Below the pieces are notes generated by a model. That model did no database searches. It had not been told where the DNA came from and was given only the letters and a program-made list of their open reading frames with translations. The translations under genes were made by a program, and so were the position numbers. Shown here piece after piece: positions 49,196 through 58,393 of a stretch of DNA of 64,000 bases (position 1 is its first letter; every line of letters begins with the position of its first letter). Source of the stretch: Prauserella marina (GTDB taxonomy: Bacteria; Actinomycetota; Actinomycetes; Mycobacteriales; Pseudonocardiaceae); NCBI RefSeq assembly GCF_002240355.1, contig NZ_CP016353.1, forward strand, positions 4,266,501 to 4,330,500. The letters run 5' to 3'.

Positions 49196-49969
49196 ATGGA
49201 GCACGGTGCCGACCGCGTCATCGACGGCCCAACCCCGAAACACACGCAATTGCGCGAGATATTGCGCCGGTTGGCCGAACGCGAACTGGCTCCCGGCGCA
49301 CCCATTCCCTCGGAAAGGGAACTCGCGCGGCGGTACGCCGTCTCGCGGCTCACGGTCCGCACCGCCATTGGAAAACTCGTCGACGAAGGTCTGTTGTCGA
49401 GGGTGCGGGGACGGGGTACCTTCACCGCGGCCAGGCGGATGGAGCTACAGCTGTCCCTCATGTCGTTCACCACGGAGATGCGACGGCGCGGCCTGCGGCC
49501 GAGTACCGAGATCCTTTCCACCGCAACGGAAGTACCGTCGGCCGAGACGGCGACCGCGCTACGGCTCGGCGACCGCGAGGTCGCCTCGAAACTCAGCAGG
49601 CTCCGCCTCGCCGACGGTGTTCCGCTTGCCGTCGAACGCGGCTGGTACCGCAGTGCCGCCGTGCCCGGCCTGTTCGACCTCGACCTGACGCAGTCGCTCT
49701 ACGACCAACTGGCCAGGAATTACGACATCCGGTTCGACACTGCCTGGCAGACGGTGTGGGCGGAGGCCGCCGGCAGGGAAACCGCGCGGCTGCTCGGCAT
49801 CAAGACCGGCAGCCCGCTTCTCGTCTTCCGCAGGATCTCCAGCGTGCGCGGAGAACCCGTCGAGGACATGACGTCCTGGTACCGGGGAGAGCACTACCAG
49901 GTGACCATGCAACTGGACCGGAACTCCCCGGAATCCGGCCCGCTGCCAAACCATGGAGGACGGCCATGA
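49196..49969 (+). CDS. GntR/HutC-family regulator (DasR/NagR-like)
   Basis: 257 residues. Winged helix: KHTQLREILRRLAERELAPG, then SERELARRYAVSRLTVRTAI near residues 42-61 and the wing RVRGRGTF. The C-terminal UTRA domain (about 90-250) has SRLRLADGVPLAVERGWY and the DLTQSLYDQLARNYDIRFD region typical of regulators that sense amino-sugar phosphates. With the GGTCTAGACC site upstream, it is probably a local DasR-type repressor relieved by GlcN-6-P or GlcNAc-6-P. ATG with GGAGG 5 bases upstream. Confidence 0.87.
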   Translation: MEHGADRVIDGPTPKHTQLREILRRLAERELAPGAPIPSERELARRYAVSRLTVRTAIGKLVDEGLLSRVRGRGTFTAARRMELQLSLMSFTTEMRRRGLRPSTEILSTATEVPSAETATALRLGDREVASKLSRLRLADGVPLAVERGWYRSAAVPGLFDLDLTQSLYDQLARNYDIRFDTAWQTVWAEAAGRETARLLGIKTGSPLLVFRRISSVRGEPVEDMTSWYRGEHYQVTMQLDRNSPESGPLPNHGGRP

Positions 49970-51282
49970 GTGCCACGTCAGCGGAATCGAAGAGCAAGGG
50001 CAGGAGGTTAGCGGGGCTGCAACGCTTCGGTCGCAGCCTGATGCTCCCGATCGCCACTCTGCCCGCGGCGGGCCTGCTGCTCCGGCTCGGCCAGGACGAC
50101 ATGCTCGGCCGGTGGTCGGCGACGCAGGACATCGCGAAGGTACTCGCGGCGGCGGGAGGCGGTCTCTTCGACTGGTTGCCTCTGCTGTTCGCCGTCGGTA
50201 TCGCGGTCGGGTTCGCCCGCAAAGGCGACGGTTCGACGGGTGTGGCCGCGGTTGTCGGCTTCATCGTGTTCAACAAGGTCGTGCAGGTGTTCGCACCGAT
50301 CAACGAGCTGGAAGGATTCGACGAAGGCTGGTATCTCGCGCCGATCAAATGGCCCTACAGCGTGCTGTCGGGTGTCGTGGTCGGCCTGGTGACGGCGGTG
50401 CTGTGGCAGCGTTTCCACCGCATCAAGCTCCCGCCCTATCTCGCCTTCTTCGGCGGCCGCAGGTTCGTGCCGATCATCAACTCGTTCGTGCTGCTGCTGC
50501 TCGGTGTCGTGTTCGGGCTGATCTTCCCGGTGATCGACGCCGGGATGCAGAACCTCGGTGAGGCGGTCACCAGCGACGCCGTCATCGGCGGCGGCGTGTA
50601 CGGCTTCTTGAACCGGCTGCTGATCCCGATCGGTCTTCACCAGCTGCTCAACGTGCCGGTGTGGTTCATCTTCGACGGTGGCGACATCAACAACTTCTTC
50701 GAGGGCGACCCCAGCGCGGGCGCGTTCACGACCGGATTCTTCCCGATCTTCATGTTCGCCCTCCCCGCCGCGGCGCTGGCGATCTGGCAGACCGCGCGGC
50801 CAAGCCAGAAGAAGATCGTCGGCGGCATCATGATCTCGGCGGCGCTGACGTCGTTCCTGACCGGTGTCACCGAGCCGATCGAGTTCGCGTTCATGTTCGT
50901 CGCCTGGCCGTTGTACCTCATCCACGCCGTGCTGACCGGCATCTCGCTGGCTCTGGTGAACGCGCTGGACATCCATCTCGGCTTCGCGTTCTCGGCCGGT
51001 GGTATCGACTTCGCGCTCAACGCGGGCGCCCCGGCCGCGAGCAAGGCGTGGTTGCTGATCCCGATCGGGCTCGCCTACGCGGCCATCTACTACCTGATCT
51101 TCCGGTGGGTCATCACCAAGTGGAACCTGCGCACACCCGGCAGGGAGGACGAAGGGGACGCGGCCGTCACCGATCCGACCGCCGACCAGCCGGACAGCGA
51201 GCCGGACACCGGCAAGGAACCCGCGGGAAGCGGCACCACGAAAGCCAAGGACAGCGGTTCTCAGGCGGAATCGCCACAGTGA
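49966..51282 (+). CDS. PTS sugar EIIC permease, glucose/N-acetylglucosamine type
   Basis: 438 residues, about ten membrane helices. Family motifs: RSLMLPIATLPAAGLLLRLG near residue 23, FINRLLIPIGLHQ-type FLNRLLIPIGLHQLLNVPVW, TGVTEPIEFAFMF and HLGFAFSAGGIDFAL. The closest resemblance is to NagE-type GlcNAc permeases. A hydrophilic tail (about 390-438) replaces the fused EIIB of NagE; EIIB is a separate gene here. ATGA overlap with the regulator gene; longer readings upstream lie inside it. Confidence 0.92.
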   Translation: MSATSAESKSKGRRLAGLQRFGRSLMLPIATLPAAGLLLRLGQDDMLGRWSATQDIAKVLAAAGGGLFDWLPLLFAVGIAVGFARKGDGSTGVAAVVGFIVFNKVVQVFAPINELEGFDEGWYLAPIKWPYSVLSGVVVGLVTAVLWQRFHRIKLPPYLAFFGGRRFVPIINSFVLLLLGVVFGLIFPVIDAGMQNLGEAVTSDAVIGGGVYGFLNRLLIPIGLHQLLNVPVWFIFDGGDINNFFEGDPSAGAFTTGFFPIFMFALPAAALAIWQTARPSQKKIVGGIMISAALTSFLTGVTEPIEFAFMFVAWPLYLIHAVLTGISLALVNALDIHLGFAFSAGGIDFALNAGAPAASKAWLLIPIGLAYAAIYYLIFRWVITKWNLRTPGREDEGDAAVTDPTADQPDSEPDTGKEPAGSGTTKAKDSGSQAESPQ

Positions 51283-51296
51283 ACGGAAGGGAACCG

Positions 51297-51563
51297 ATGG
51301 CCGAGGTCAGAGTCACGGTGGCGAGCAAAGTCGGCCTGCACGCCAGGCCCGCCGCACTCGTCGCCAAGACGGCGGCAGCGCAGCGGGTGCCGGTGACCAT
51401 CGCCAAAGCCGGTGCGGAACCGGTACCGGCAGGCAGCGTGCTCAGCCTGCTCACGCTCGGCGCGCGGCACGGCGACGAGGTGGTGATCGCCGCGGACGGT
51501 GACGGCGCGAAGGATGCCGTCGAGGCGGTCGCCGCGCTCGTCACCACCGAACTGGACGGGTGA
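51297..51563 (+). CDS. ptsH: PTS phosphocarrier protein HPr
   Basis: 88 residues. Active histidine H15 in KVGLHARPAALVA, and the Ser46-equivalent S47 in AGSVLSLLTLGA. It carries phosphate from enzyme I (not in this window) to EIIA. The ATG at 51297 is preceded by GGAAGG; a GTG at 51279 would overlap the EIIC stop by four bases and add six residues. Confidence 0.93.
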   Translation: MAEVRVTVASKVGLHARPAALVAKTAAAQRVPVTIAKAGAEPVPAGSVLSLLTLGARHGDEVVIAADGDGAKDAVEAVAALVTTELDG

Positions 51564-51568
51564 TCGCG

Positions 51569-51610
51569 GCGGGCTGTGCCATCGGCTTGCCGTGAGCACA
51601 GCCCGCGTTT
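51569..51610 (+). terminator. Terminator after ptsH
   Basis: GCGGGCTGTGC (51569-51579) and GCACAGCCCGC (51596-51606) make a perfect 11-bp stem with a 16-base loop, followed by GTTTCCCCC. It ends the gntR-EIIC-HPr unit. Confidence 0.75.
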
Positions 51611-51649
51611 CCCCCGTGTGGGGCGGCGCCATCCGGGTACCCGGATGGC

Positions 51650-51937
51650 ATGGAGCGACGGCAGGAACGGCCGCGCACCCGGAAGGACTACGAGCGCGGC
51701 CTACCCGATTACCACGACCCGACCGCGGGATTCGGCGGTGCCGCACCCGCCTACAGCGCGTTGACGCTGCGGATCGTGCTCGCCGCCATCTCGGTGCTGG
51801 TATGCGCGGGCGCGGCGGTGTTGTTCGCGTTGTACGGCGTCGTGTGGCTGACCGTGGTGCTATGTGTGCTGGCCGTGGTCATGATGGTCGACCTCGGCTG
51901 GGTCATTCACCGCAAACGCAGAGGTGAACCCGGATGA
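51650..51937 (+). CDS. Small two-helix membrane protein (DUF6343-like)
   Basis: 95 residues. A charged N-terminus (ERRQERPRTRKDYERG) is followed by two hydrophobic helices (about 41-63 and 65-85) and a basic end. The APAYSALTLRIVLA entry to the first helix resembles DUF6343 proteins of actinobacteria; the assignment is from memory. Overlaps the next gene by four bases (ATGA). Function unknown. Confidence 0.6.
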   Translation: MERRQERPRTRKDYERGLPDYHDPTAGFGGAAPAYSALTLRIVLAAISVLVCAGAAVLFALYGVVWLTVVLCVLAVVMMVDLGWVIHRKRRGEPG

Positions 51938-52575
51938 GCGGGCCCCGCGCCTTCGCCAACCGCGACGAGGGAGGGCGGGTGCTGGGGACCTTGCTGCGGG
52001 AGGAGACCTGGGCCGAGCCCGTCGTGCTCGGCTTGGCAAGGGGCGGTGTTCCGGTCGCGGCCGGGGTCGCCACCGCGCTCAGGGCACCGCTCGGCGTGGC
52101 GGTCGCGCGGAAGATCGGCGCGCCGGGACATCCCGAGTTCGGGGTCGGCGCCGTCACCGCCAACGGCCCCCCAATCTACGACAGCGGCAGCGTCAGCGCG
52201 CTCGGGCTCACCGAGGCGCAACTGACCGAGGCGAGCGAGCGCGAACGCGCGGAGGCCCGGCGAAGGGTCGAGCGTTACCAGCGTGGCCTGCCCGCCCTGC
52301 CGGTCGAAGGCAGGGACGTCATCCTCGTCGACGACGGTCTCGCGACCGGGGTGACCGCGACCGCGGCACTGCGCGCGCTGCGGGCCGAGGGACCACGCAG
52401 GCTCGTGCTCGCGGCACCGGTGTGCGCCGCTCAGGCGGTCGACGGGCTGCGCGGCGAAGCCGACGAACTGGTGTGTGTCTCGCGTCCACACGATTTCCGG
52501 GCCGTCGGCCAGTGGTATGCCGACTTCGGCCAGACCAGCGACGACGAGGTGATCTCGTTGCTCGGCCGGGACTGA
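51934..52575 (+). CDS. Phosphoribosyltransferase-fold protein
   Basis: 213 residues. A type I PRTase core with the PRPP-binding motif DVILVDDGLATGVTATAALRAL near residues 128-149, an N-terminal VLGLARGGVPVAAGVA and ARKIGAPGHPEFGVGAV. Proteins of this sort in actinobacteria often have no known base substrate and are co-located with dormancy or stress genes. Coupled to the small membrane protein upstream. Confidence 0.82.
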   Translation: MSGPRAFANRDEGGRVLGTLLREETWAEPVVLGLARGGVPVAAGVATALRAPLGVAVARKIGAPGHPEFGVGAVTANGPPIYDSGSVSALGLTEAQLTEASERERAEARRRVERYQRGLPALPVEGRDVILVDDGLATGVTATAALRALRAEGPRRLVLAAPVCAAQAVDGLRGEADELVCVSRPHDFRAVGQWYADFGQTSDDEVISLLGRD

Positions 52576-52635
52576 GCGGGGTCACGTCGGCCACCTCTCG
52601 CCCCGCGGCGGCACCGTCGTTCGTAGGGTGGGGCC

Positions 52636-53457
52636 ATGGACAGCGTGCGGTTGATCGAACAATGGCCGGTACCCACCGCCGCGGCGGCTGTGGTCGCCGC
52701 CGACGGCAGCGTCATCGGCGGGCACGGCGACACCACTCGCCCGTTTCCGCTGGCCTCGGTCACCAAGCCACTGACGGCATACACGGCGCTGATCGCGATC
52801 GAGGAGGGCGTCGTCGAACTGGACACCCCAGCGGGTCCTCCCGGCTCGACGATCAGGCACCTGCTCGCTCACGCAGGCGGCCTCGGCTTCAATGAGCACA
52901 AGGTTCTTTCCGCGCCGGGAAAGCGCAGGATGTACTCCAACGCGGGTTTCGAACAACTCGCCGACGCGCTGGCGGAACACTCGGGTATCGCGTTCGCCGA
53001 CTACCAGCGTGAAGCGCTGATCGAGCCACTGCGGCTGAAGGACACCAGGCTCGACGGCTCCCCAGCGGCGGGCGCGGTGTCCACTGTGGATGACCTGGTC
53101 CTGTTCGCGGCCGAACTACAGCAGCCGAAGCTGATCGCGCCGGAAACGCTCACCGAGGCGACGACGGTCGTATTTCCCGGCCTCAGCGGCGTACTCCCCG
53201 GATTCGGCCACCAGGAACACAACGACTGGGGCCTCGGGTTCGAGATCAGGGACCACAAGAGTCCCCATTGGACGGGCGCGAACAGCTCACCGGCCACGTT
53301 CGGCCACTTCGGACAGTCCGGAACCTTCCTGTGGGTCGATCCCGAAGCCAACGCAGCGACCGTGGCACTCACCGACCGCAACTTCGGCCCATGGGCGGCC
53401 GAGGCATGGCCGCCGTTCACCGACGCCGTGCTCGCCGAACTCAGCGGCCGGTCATGA
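52636..53457 (+). CDS. Serine hydrolase of the beta-lactamase/PBP class C fold
   Basis: 273 residues, no signal peptide. The three catalytic boxes are SVTK (S41, K44), YSN (Y100-N102) and HFGQSG (about 225-230). It is shorter than AmpC or D-Ala-D-Ala carboxypeptidases, so it may be an esterase or peptidase acting in the cytoplasm. TAGGGT (52624-52629) ends 6 bases before the ATG, suggesting a leaderless mRNA. The 3' end overlaps the convergent dehydrogenase gene by 17 bases. Confidence 0.85.
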   Translation: MDSVRLIEQWPVPTAAAAVVAADGSVIGGHGDTTRPFPLASVTKPLTAYTALIAIEEGVVELDTPAGPPGSTIRHLLAHAGGLGFNEHKVLSAPGKRRMYSNAGFEQLADALAEHSGIAFADYQREALIEPLRLKDTRLDGSPAAGAVSTVDDLVLFAAELQQPKLIAPETLTEATTVVFPGLSGVLPGFGHQEHNDWGLGFEIRDHKSPHWTGANSSPATFGHFGQSGTFLWVDPEANAATVALTDRNFGPWAAEAWPPFTDAVLAELSGRS

Positions 53458-54388
53458 CGCGGATCGGCGAACCGGCCGCGAACGCCGCGATGTTCTCCAC
53501 GGCGTCGCCATAGAAGACCTCGTACACGTCGCGGGTGACGTACCCGAGATGCGGGGTCAGGGTCACGTTCGGCAACGACCGGAGCGGGTGGTCGGCGGGA
53601 AGTGGCTCGACGTCGTAGACGTCGAGCGCCGCGCCACCGATGCGCCGCTCCGTCAGCGCGGCCAGCAGTGCCCGCTCGTCGACGATCGGGCCGCGTGAGG
53701 TGTTGACCAGCAGCGCGGTGGACTTCATCGCGGCGAGTTCCCGTTCGCCGATGAGGCCCCTTGTGCGACCGCTGAGCACGAGGTGGACCGACAGCACGTC
53801 CGATTCGGCGAGCAGTTCGTCCTTCGACACCGCGGTGACCCCGTGTTCGGCCGCCCGCTCCGCCGTCAGGTTCTGACTCCACGCGATGGTGCGCATTCCG
53901 AACGCCTGCCCGACCTCGGCGACCCTCGACCCGAGCCTGCCGAGGCCGAGCAGCCCGAGCGTGCCGCCCCGCAGGCTCGTGCCCACGGTGCGCTGCCAGC
54001 CACCCCTGCGCATGTTCTGCTCCTCCTCGGGGATGCCGCGCATCGCGGCGAGGATGAGCGCCCACGTCATCTCGGCCGTCGGGTGCGGCAGGTAGCCGGT
54101 GTGCGTCACCACGACGCCCCGTTCTACCGCGGCCTCGACGTCGATGGCCGCGTTCCTGACGCCTGTGCTGACCAGCAGCTTGAGCGAGGGCAACCCGGCG
54201 AGCAGATCGGCCGGAAACCGGGTGCGCTCCCGCATCGCGACGATGACGTCGAACCCGGCGAGCCTGCGTACCAGTTCGGCCCTTTCACCGATGTGCTCGG
54301 TGAACACCTCGATGTCGGCGCCGAGTGAATCCCAGTCGGCGAACCCGAGCGCGACGTTCTGGTAGTCGTCGAGGATGGCGATCTTCAT
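53441..54388 (-). CDS. D-2-hydroxyacid dehydrogenase
   Basis: 315 residues. NAD motif GLLGLGRLGSRVAE near 144, with catalytic residues Arg in NTSRGPIVDE, Glu in YDVEPLPADHP and His in LTPHLGYVTRDV. Similar proteins act on 2-oxo acids such as phosphoglycerate, glyoxylate or hydroxypyruvate. The absence of an ACT domain and the short length argue against SerA. Convergent overlap with the serine hydrolase. Confidence 0.88.
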   Translation of the reverse strand: MKIAILDDYQNVALGFADWDSLGADIEVFTEHIGERAELVRRLAGFDVIVAMRERTRFPADLLAGLPSLKLLVSTGVRNAAIDVEAAVERGVVVTHTGYLPHPTAEMTWALILAAMRGIPEEEQNMRRGGWQRTVGTSLRGGTLGLLGLGRLGSRVAEVGQAFGMRTIAWSQNLTAERAAEHGVTAVSKDELLAESDVLSVHLVLSGRTRGLIGERELAAMKSTALLVNTSRGPIVDERALLAALTERRIGGAALDVYDVEPLPADHPLRSLPNVTLTPHLGYVTRDVYEVFYGDAVENIAAFAAGSPIRVMTGR

Positions 54389-54397
54389 GCCACCACG

Positions 54398-55600
54398 CTA
54401 GGCCACGAACAGGTCGACCCTGACCAGGTGGTGGTCGGAGGCGTCGTTCAGCCGCGCCAGTGGTGAGCCGGGAACGGGCCAGAACACGCCGCTGCCGAAC
54501 ACCGGAAGTCCACGTGAGGGCAGCACGTAGTCGACCCGCAGGTTGCCGGGACTCTCGTCGCCGAAGTCGGCGGTGTCGAGCCAGGGGCTGCCTTCGTGTT
54601 CGTCGTTCGCTCCGCCCTGCTGCCGCGCCGCGACGGCGGCTCCCGCGCTGGCTGGTTTCGGGTCGTGCACCCTCGGCGCTGACAACAGCATCGTCGCCGC
54701 GGCCTCGACGCTGTCGCCGTCGAACGGATCGGCGTTGTAGTCACCGGCGATGACGAACCGCTCCCCGTTCGGCAACCCGCCGCGCACGCCTTCGTCGTCG
54801 TAGATGTAGTCGCCGTGACCCGGCGTCACGTAGTCGGCCCAGAACCTGATCTCGTCGTGGTTACGGGTGCCGTTGCGGTCCTCCGGCCCGTCGAACGACG
54901 GCGGCGTCGGGTGCGCGACGAGAAAGTGCACGCTGCGCCGTCCGACGACGACGGGGACGTCCCAGTGCGATTTCGACGAAAGCCGCAGCACGTCCAGGAT
55001 TTCCGGCGAGTACCAGTCGGCGGGTTCTTCGGTCGCCGGGTCGTCGGGCAGGGTCGCTCCCGGCATGTCGGCCCAGCGGAACCGCTGAAAGGTGCGGATC
55101 GCGCCGGTGTCGATGGGATGCCGGGACAGCACCAGCATCCCGTACTGGCCCTCGAAGTCGCCGAAACCGTGCGCGTCGTTTCCGCCGTCGGCCCGCCCGT
55201 CCCTGTCGAGGTCGAAACCGGTGGGCACACCCGTGTTGACCGGCGCCGTGAACGCGTAGGGGTAGTCGACGGGTCGCGCGCCTCGCTGACTGACCGCGAG
55301 GTAGTTGTCACGGAACGCGTCCACGGCGGCGTAGCCGGGGACGTAGTCGAACTCGTTGATCAGCACTACATCCGGCCGGTTGCGCTGAATGACCTCGGCG
55401 ACCTTCCTCGCCTGCGGATCGTCCGGTGTGGACAGATCGGCCAGCAGGCCGCCTTCGTCCGCCCTGTTAAGCGAGGCGTTGAACGTCGCGAACCGTACCG
55501 GTTCCACTCCAGCTTCGGCGGGCGCGGACACCGCGACGGTCAGTGACGCGGTCCACGCGACGGTGGCGGTGACAGCGAGCAGGCGACGGAATCCGACCAC
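54398..55600 (-). CDS. Secreted endonuclease/exonuclease/phosphatase-family protein
   Basis: 400 residues. The signal peptide (RRLLAVTATVAWTASLTVAVS) probably ends near residue 29 (APAEAG). The EEP fold shows ATFNASLN, DVVLINEFD (metal Glu), RHPIDTGAIRTF, VAHPTPPSFDG, VIAGDYNADPFDGD and the terminal ASDHHLVRVD with the catalytic Asp-His. It is an exported phosphodiesterase or phosphatase. GTG start with GGGAGG five bases upstream; the longer open frame to 56341 lies antisense or out of frame to aroE and is not used. Confidence 0.87.
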   Translation of the reverse strand: MVGFRRLLAVTATVAWTASLTVAVSAPAEAGVEPVRFATFNASLNRADEGGLLADLSTPDDPQARKVAEVIQRNRPDVVLINEFDYVPGYAAVDAFRDNYLAVSQRGARPVDYPYAFTAPVNTGVPTGFDLDRDGRADGGNDAHGFGDFEGQYGMLVLSRHPIDTGAIRTFQRFRWADMPGATLPDDPATEEPADWYSPEILDVLRLSSKSHWDVPVVVGRRSVHFLVAHPTPPSFDGPEDRNGTRNHDEIRFWADYVTPGHGDYIYDDEGVRGGLPNGERFVIAGDYNADPFDGDSVEAAATMLLSAPRVHDPKPASAGAAVAARQQGGANDEHEGSPWLDTADFGDESPGNLRVDYVLPSRGLPVFGSGVFWPVPGSPLARLNDASDHHLVRVDLFVA

Positions 55601-55691
55601 GGTGACCTCCCAGTCCGCGCCCACTGTAGGGCAACCGCGCGGGAACCGGGTGAACGCGCGGCTGACGGCGACGGAACTCGCGGGGCCCGAC

Positions 55692-55754
55692 CGCGCATCT
55701 CGGCGGCCCGGACGCGGATCTCGGCGCCCTGAGTGCGGATCTCGGCGGGCTGGG
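55692..55754. repeat. Three tandem 21-bp repeats
   Basis: Units at 55692-55712, 55713-55733 and 55734-55754 share the core GCGGATCTCGGCG (first unit GCGCATCTCGGCG) followed by a variable GC-rich end. They lie between the secreted EEP gene and the aroE stop, in a 170-base gap. Not CRISPR: there are no spacers. Confidence 0.75.
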
Positions 55755-55770
55755 CGGGGACTCGCCCCGG

Positions 55771-56640
55771 TCAGGCGTCGGTCGGCAACGGCAGCGGTAC
55801 CGCGTTCCCCGTCGCCTCCCGCAGCGCGTCGCGCATGGCGACCTTGGGCGCGGGCTCGCCGGTGAACTGCTCCACCTGGCCGAACGCCTGATGCAGCAAC
55901 ATGTCCAGTCCGGTGGCCAGCCTGCCGCCACGGGCGGCCACGGCTTCGGCCAGCGGCGTCGGCCACGGGTCGTAGATGACGTCGAGCAGGCAGGGCAGCA
56001 CGGCCAGTTCGGCGGCGTGCGGCGCGATCGCGGCGGGCGGAACCGTCGTCACCAGCACGGCGGCGTCCTTCGCCAGCTCCCGGAAGTCCACATCGGACCA
56101 CCGCAGCACCTCGGCCGCGATACCGGTGCGCTCGGCGGCGGCGACCGCCTCCCTCGCCCTTTCCGGTTCGCGCACCACGAGCCGTACCCTTCCGGCCCCT
56201 AGTTCGGCGAAAGCGGCCACCGCCGCGGAGGCGGTACCGCCCGCGCCGAGCACGACCCCGGTGAAAGACGGCGAGCCGACCCAGCCCGCCGAGGTCAGCG
56301 CACCGGTGATCCCGTCGACGTCGGTGCAATCGGCGGCCCACTCACCACTACCCCGGTGCACCAGGGTGTTGGCCGCGCCGACGGCAACCGCCCTCGGCGT
56401 CGCCTCCTCGGCGACCCGCAGGGCGGCTCGCTTTCCCGGCATGGTCACGGAGAGACCGGCCCACTCCTGGCCGAGACTCTTGACGAATCCCGGCAGTCCT
56501 TCCTCGTCCACCTCGACCCTGTCGTAGGTCCAGCCGCCGAGGCCGAGTGCCGCGTAGGCCGCGCCGTGCAGGACGGGCGAAAGCGAATGGGAAACCGGCT
56601 TTCCGAGAACGGCCGCCTTGCGCACGGCGTCAGTAGACAC
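55771..56640 (-). CDS. aroE: Shikimate dehydrogenase
   Basis: NADPH-dependent reduction of 3-dehydroshikimate. It is 289 residues. The substrate domain has GKPVSHSLSPVLHGAAYAALG near residue 14 and SVTMPGKRAAL near 65 (catalytic lysine). The cofactor domain has VVLGAGGTASAAVAAF near 130, and the C-terminal GLDMLLHQAFGQVEQFTG is typical. The GTG at 56640 overlaps the mltG stop by 11 bases and has GAGGAA upstream. Last gene of the alaS-ruvX-mltG-aroE run. Confidence 0.95.
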   Translation of the reverse strand: MSTDAVRKAAVLGKPVSHSLSPVLHGAAYAALGLGGWTYDRVEVDEEGLPGFVKSLGQEWAGLSVTMPGKRAALRVAEEATPRAVAVGAANTLVHRGSGEWAADCTDVDGITGALTSAGWVGSPSFTGVVLGAGGTASAAVAAFAELGAGRVRLVVREPERAREAVAAAERTGIAAEVLRWSDVDFRELAKDAAVLVTTVPPAAIAPHAAELAVLPCLLDVIYDPWPTPLAEAVAARGGRLATGLDMLLHQAFGQVEQFTGEPAPKVAMRDALREATGNAVPLPLPTDA

Positions 56641-58393
56641 CGCGTTTCCTCGCATCCGCCGCGGCGCGCTCGTGCTCTTCGAGGTTGTTGGTGAAACAGG
56701 ACAAGCCGTTCTTCTCGCACTTGACGAAGAACAGGTAGTCGCCGGTCGCCGGCTTTTCAGCGGCCTTGATGGCTTCCATGCTCGGCGCGGAGATCGGAGT
56801 AGGTGGCAGCCCGGTGTTCTTGTAGGTGTTGTAGGCGCCGGCGCGTTCCCTGTCCTCGGCGTTCGTCCGCACCTCCGGCCGGTCGAGCACGTAGTTGACC
56901 GTCGAGTCGAACTCCAGCCGCATGTCGATGTCGTTGCGGTTGTAGATGACGCGGGAGACCTTCCCGAAGTCCGTCTCCACCGCTTCCCGCTCGATCAGCG
57001 AGGCGATGATCAGGATCTGGTAGGGGCTGTAATCGGTTTGCCCTGCCGCGTCGGGAAGACCGGCGGCCTGCATGCGCGTCGCCGACGTCTTCAGCACCTC
57101 CTGCAAGAGCTGCTTCGCGTCCCAGCCCGGCTTCACGTCGTAGACGCCGGGCTGGATGATGCCCTCCAGCCTGCGTTTCGGTTCCGCCTTGGCCGCGTCA
57201 GCCGCCGCCCACTCGGGCACGCCGAGTTCAGCGAGGTCGGAATCCGCGACCACCTGGCGCAGTTCGTCGGCGGGAATGCAGGTGTCGTCGCCGTTGAGCT
57301 CCGCGCACGAGGCGTTGGACAGCAACGTGAACACGCCTGGGGTCACCTTGCCGTCGGGCTGGGTGAGGTCGTCGAGCTGGGTGCCCGCGCGAAGTTGCAG
57401 TTCACCGACCCGCGCACCAGGTTCGACGAGCTTGGCGACCGCGTTCGCGCCGGACATTTTCGTCTTCACGACGTAGTAGCCGGGCTGCACACCCAGAATC
57501 CGCGAGTCGTCCTCGCTGGCGTTGACGAACGCGGCGGCGCTGGCCACCACGTCGAGCTCGTGCAGGCGCGACGCGATGGCCCTGGTCGAGTCGCCCTCCT
57601 CGATCTCGATCAGCACGTCGCGCTCGCCGGTTCCCGCGTAGTCCTCGGCGCCGAACCCGAACAACTCCCTCGCGCCCCAGTAGGCACCGCCCACCAGCAC
57701 GACGATGACGGTCAGCGCGACGAGCCAGCCGAGGAACCGCTTGCCCCGCTTGCGTTTCGGAGGGTCCTCAGGCGGATCGTCGCGCTCGTCGTCGAAGTAC
57801 TCGGGAACCGCCCTGTCGTCGTCGCGCTCGTCGTCGTAGTACTCGTCGTCGGTGACGTCCTCGTCGAGCAGGTCGTCATAGCCGAGGTCGAGGATCTCGG
57901 TGGGGTTCTCGTCAGGCGGTACGCCCTCGTTGGGAGAACGCCGCCTTCGTGGCCGTGTTCCGCCCCTGCCCGCCGCCTGGGCGCGTCGTTCCTCAGCGGG
58001 ATCCCTTCGCCGTGGCGGTCCAGGCGAACGTTCGGGGTCGGGCTCACGAGGCGGTTCCGCCGCGCGAGGGGTGTGCCGGACGGGCCTCGCCGGTGGTTCG
58101 CCCGCCCCTTCCATCCGTCGCGCCCTGGGCGGCGGCCCCTGAGCACGGGGCGGCCTCGGGGGAACACCACGGGCTGGTGGTTCCTCGTCCCGGTCGTACG
58201 GATCGACCTCACGCCTGATGCCCGCGTCCGGTTCGGACGCGGCGTGCCGCGAGCGGCGCGCCTGCGGCCTGCCGGCCGCGCGCTGCTGGGGCTCTCTCGG
58301 CTCGCCCCTCTGCGCTCGCGGAGGCTGTTCCGGGGGCTGCTGAGCCGGTCTCAACCGTCGCCTGCCACCGGAACCGTCGTATGGCGTGCTCAT
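56630..58393 (-). CDS. mltG: Endolytic transglycosylase MltG with long disordered N-terminus
   Basis: 587 residues. About the first 215 residues are a cytoplasmic, Pro/Arg/Asp/Glu-rich disordered region with acidic blocks. A single transmembrane helix follows ([19 protein letters not shown]), then the YceG domain. The catalytic glutamate is in [18 protein letters not shown], followed by [17 protein letters not shown]. It cleaves nascent glycan strands and so terminates peptidoglycan polymerisation. ATG overlaps the ruvX stop by four bases. Confidence 0.93.
   Translation of the reverse strand: MSTPYDGSGGRRRLRPAQQPPEQPPRAQRGEPREPQQRAAGRPQARRSRHAASEPDAGIRREVDPYDRDEEPPARGVPPRPPRAQGPPPRARRMEGAGEPPARPVRHTPRAAEPPREPDPERSPGPPRRRDPAEERRAQAAGRGGTRPRRRRSPNEGVPPDENPTEILDLGYDDLLDEDVTDDEYYDDERDDDRAVPEYFDDERDDPPEDPPKRKRGKRFLGWLVALTVIVVLVGGAYWGARELFGFGAEDYAGTGERDVLIEIEEGDSTRAIASRLHELDVVASAAAFVNASEDDSRILGVQPGYYVVKTKMSGANAVAKLVEPGARVGELQLRAGTQLDDLTQPDGKVTPGVFTLLSNASCAELNGDDTCIPADELRQVVADSDLAELGVPEWAAADAAKAEPKRRLEGIIQPGVYDVKPGWDAKQLLQEVLKTSATRMQAAGLPDAAGQTDYSPYQILIIASLIEREAVETDFGKVSRVIYNRNDIDMRLEFDSTVNYVLDRPEVRTNAEDRERAGAYNTYKNTGLPPTPISAPSMEAIKAAEKPATGDYLFFVKCEKNGLSCFTNNLEEHERAAADARKRGVY

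Noticed and set aside
49063-51282. 739-codon frame that would fuse an N-terminal extension to PTS EIIC
   Set aside because: The extension lies in the wrong frame of the GntR/UTRA gene, which has clear family motifs. EIIC starts at 49966 with an ATGA overlap.
55692-55754. Possible CRISPR array
   Set aside because: The three units abut directly with no spacers, and no cas gene is present.
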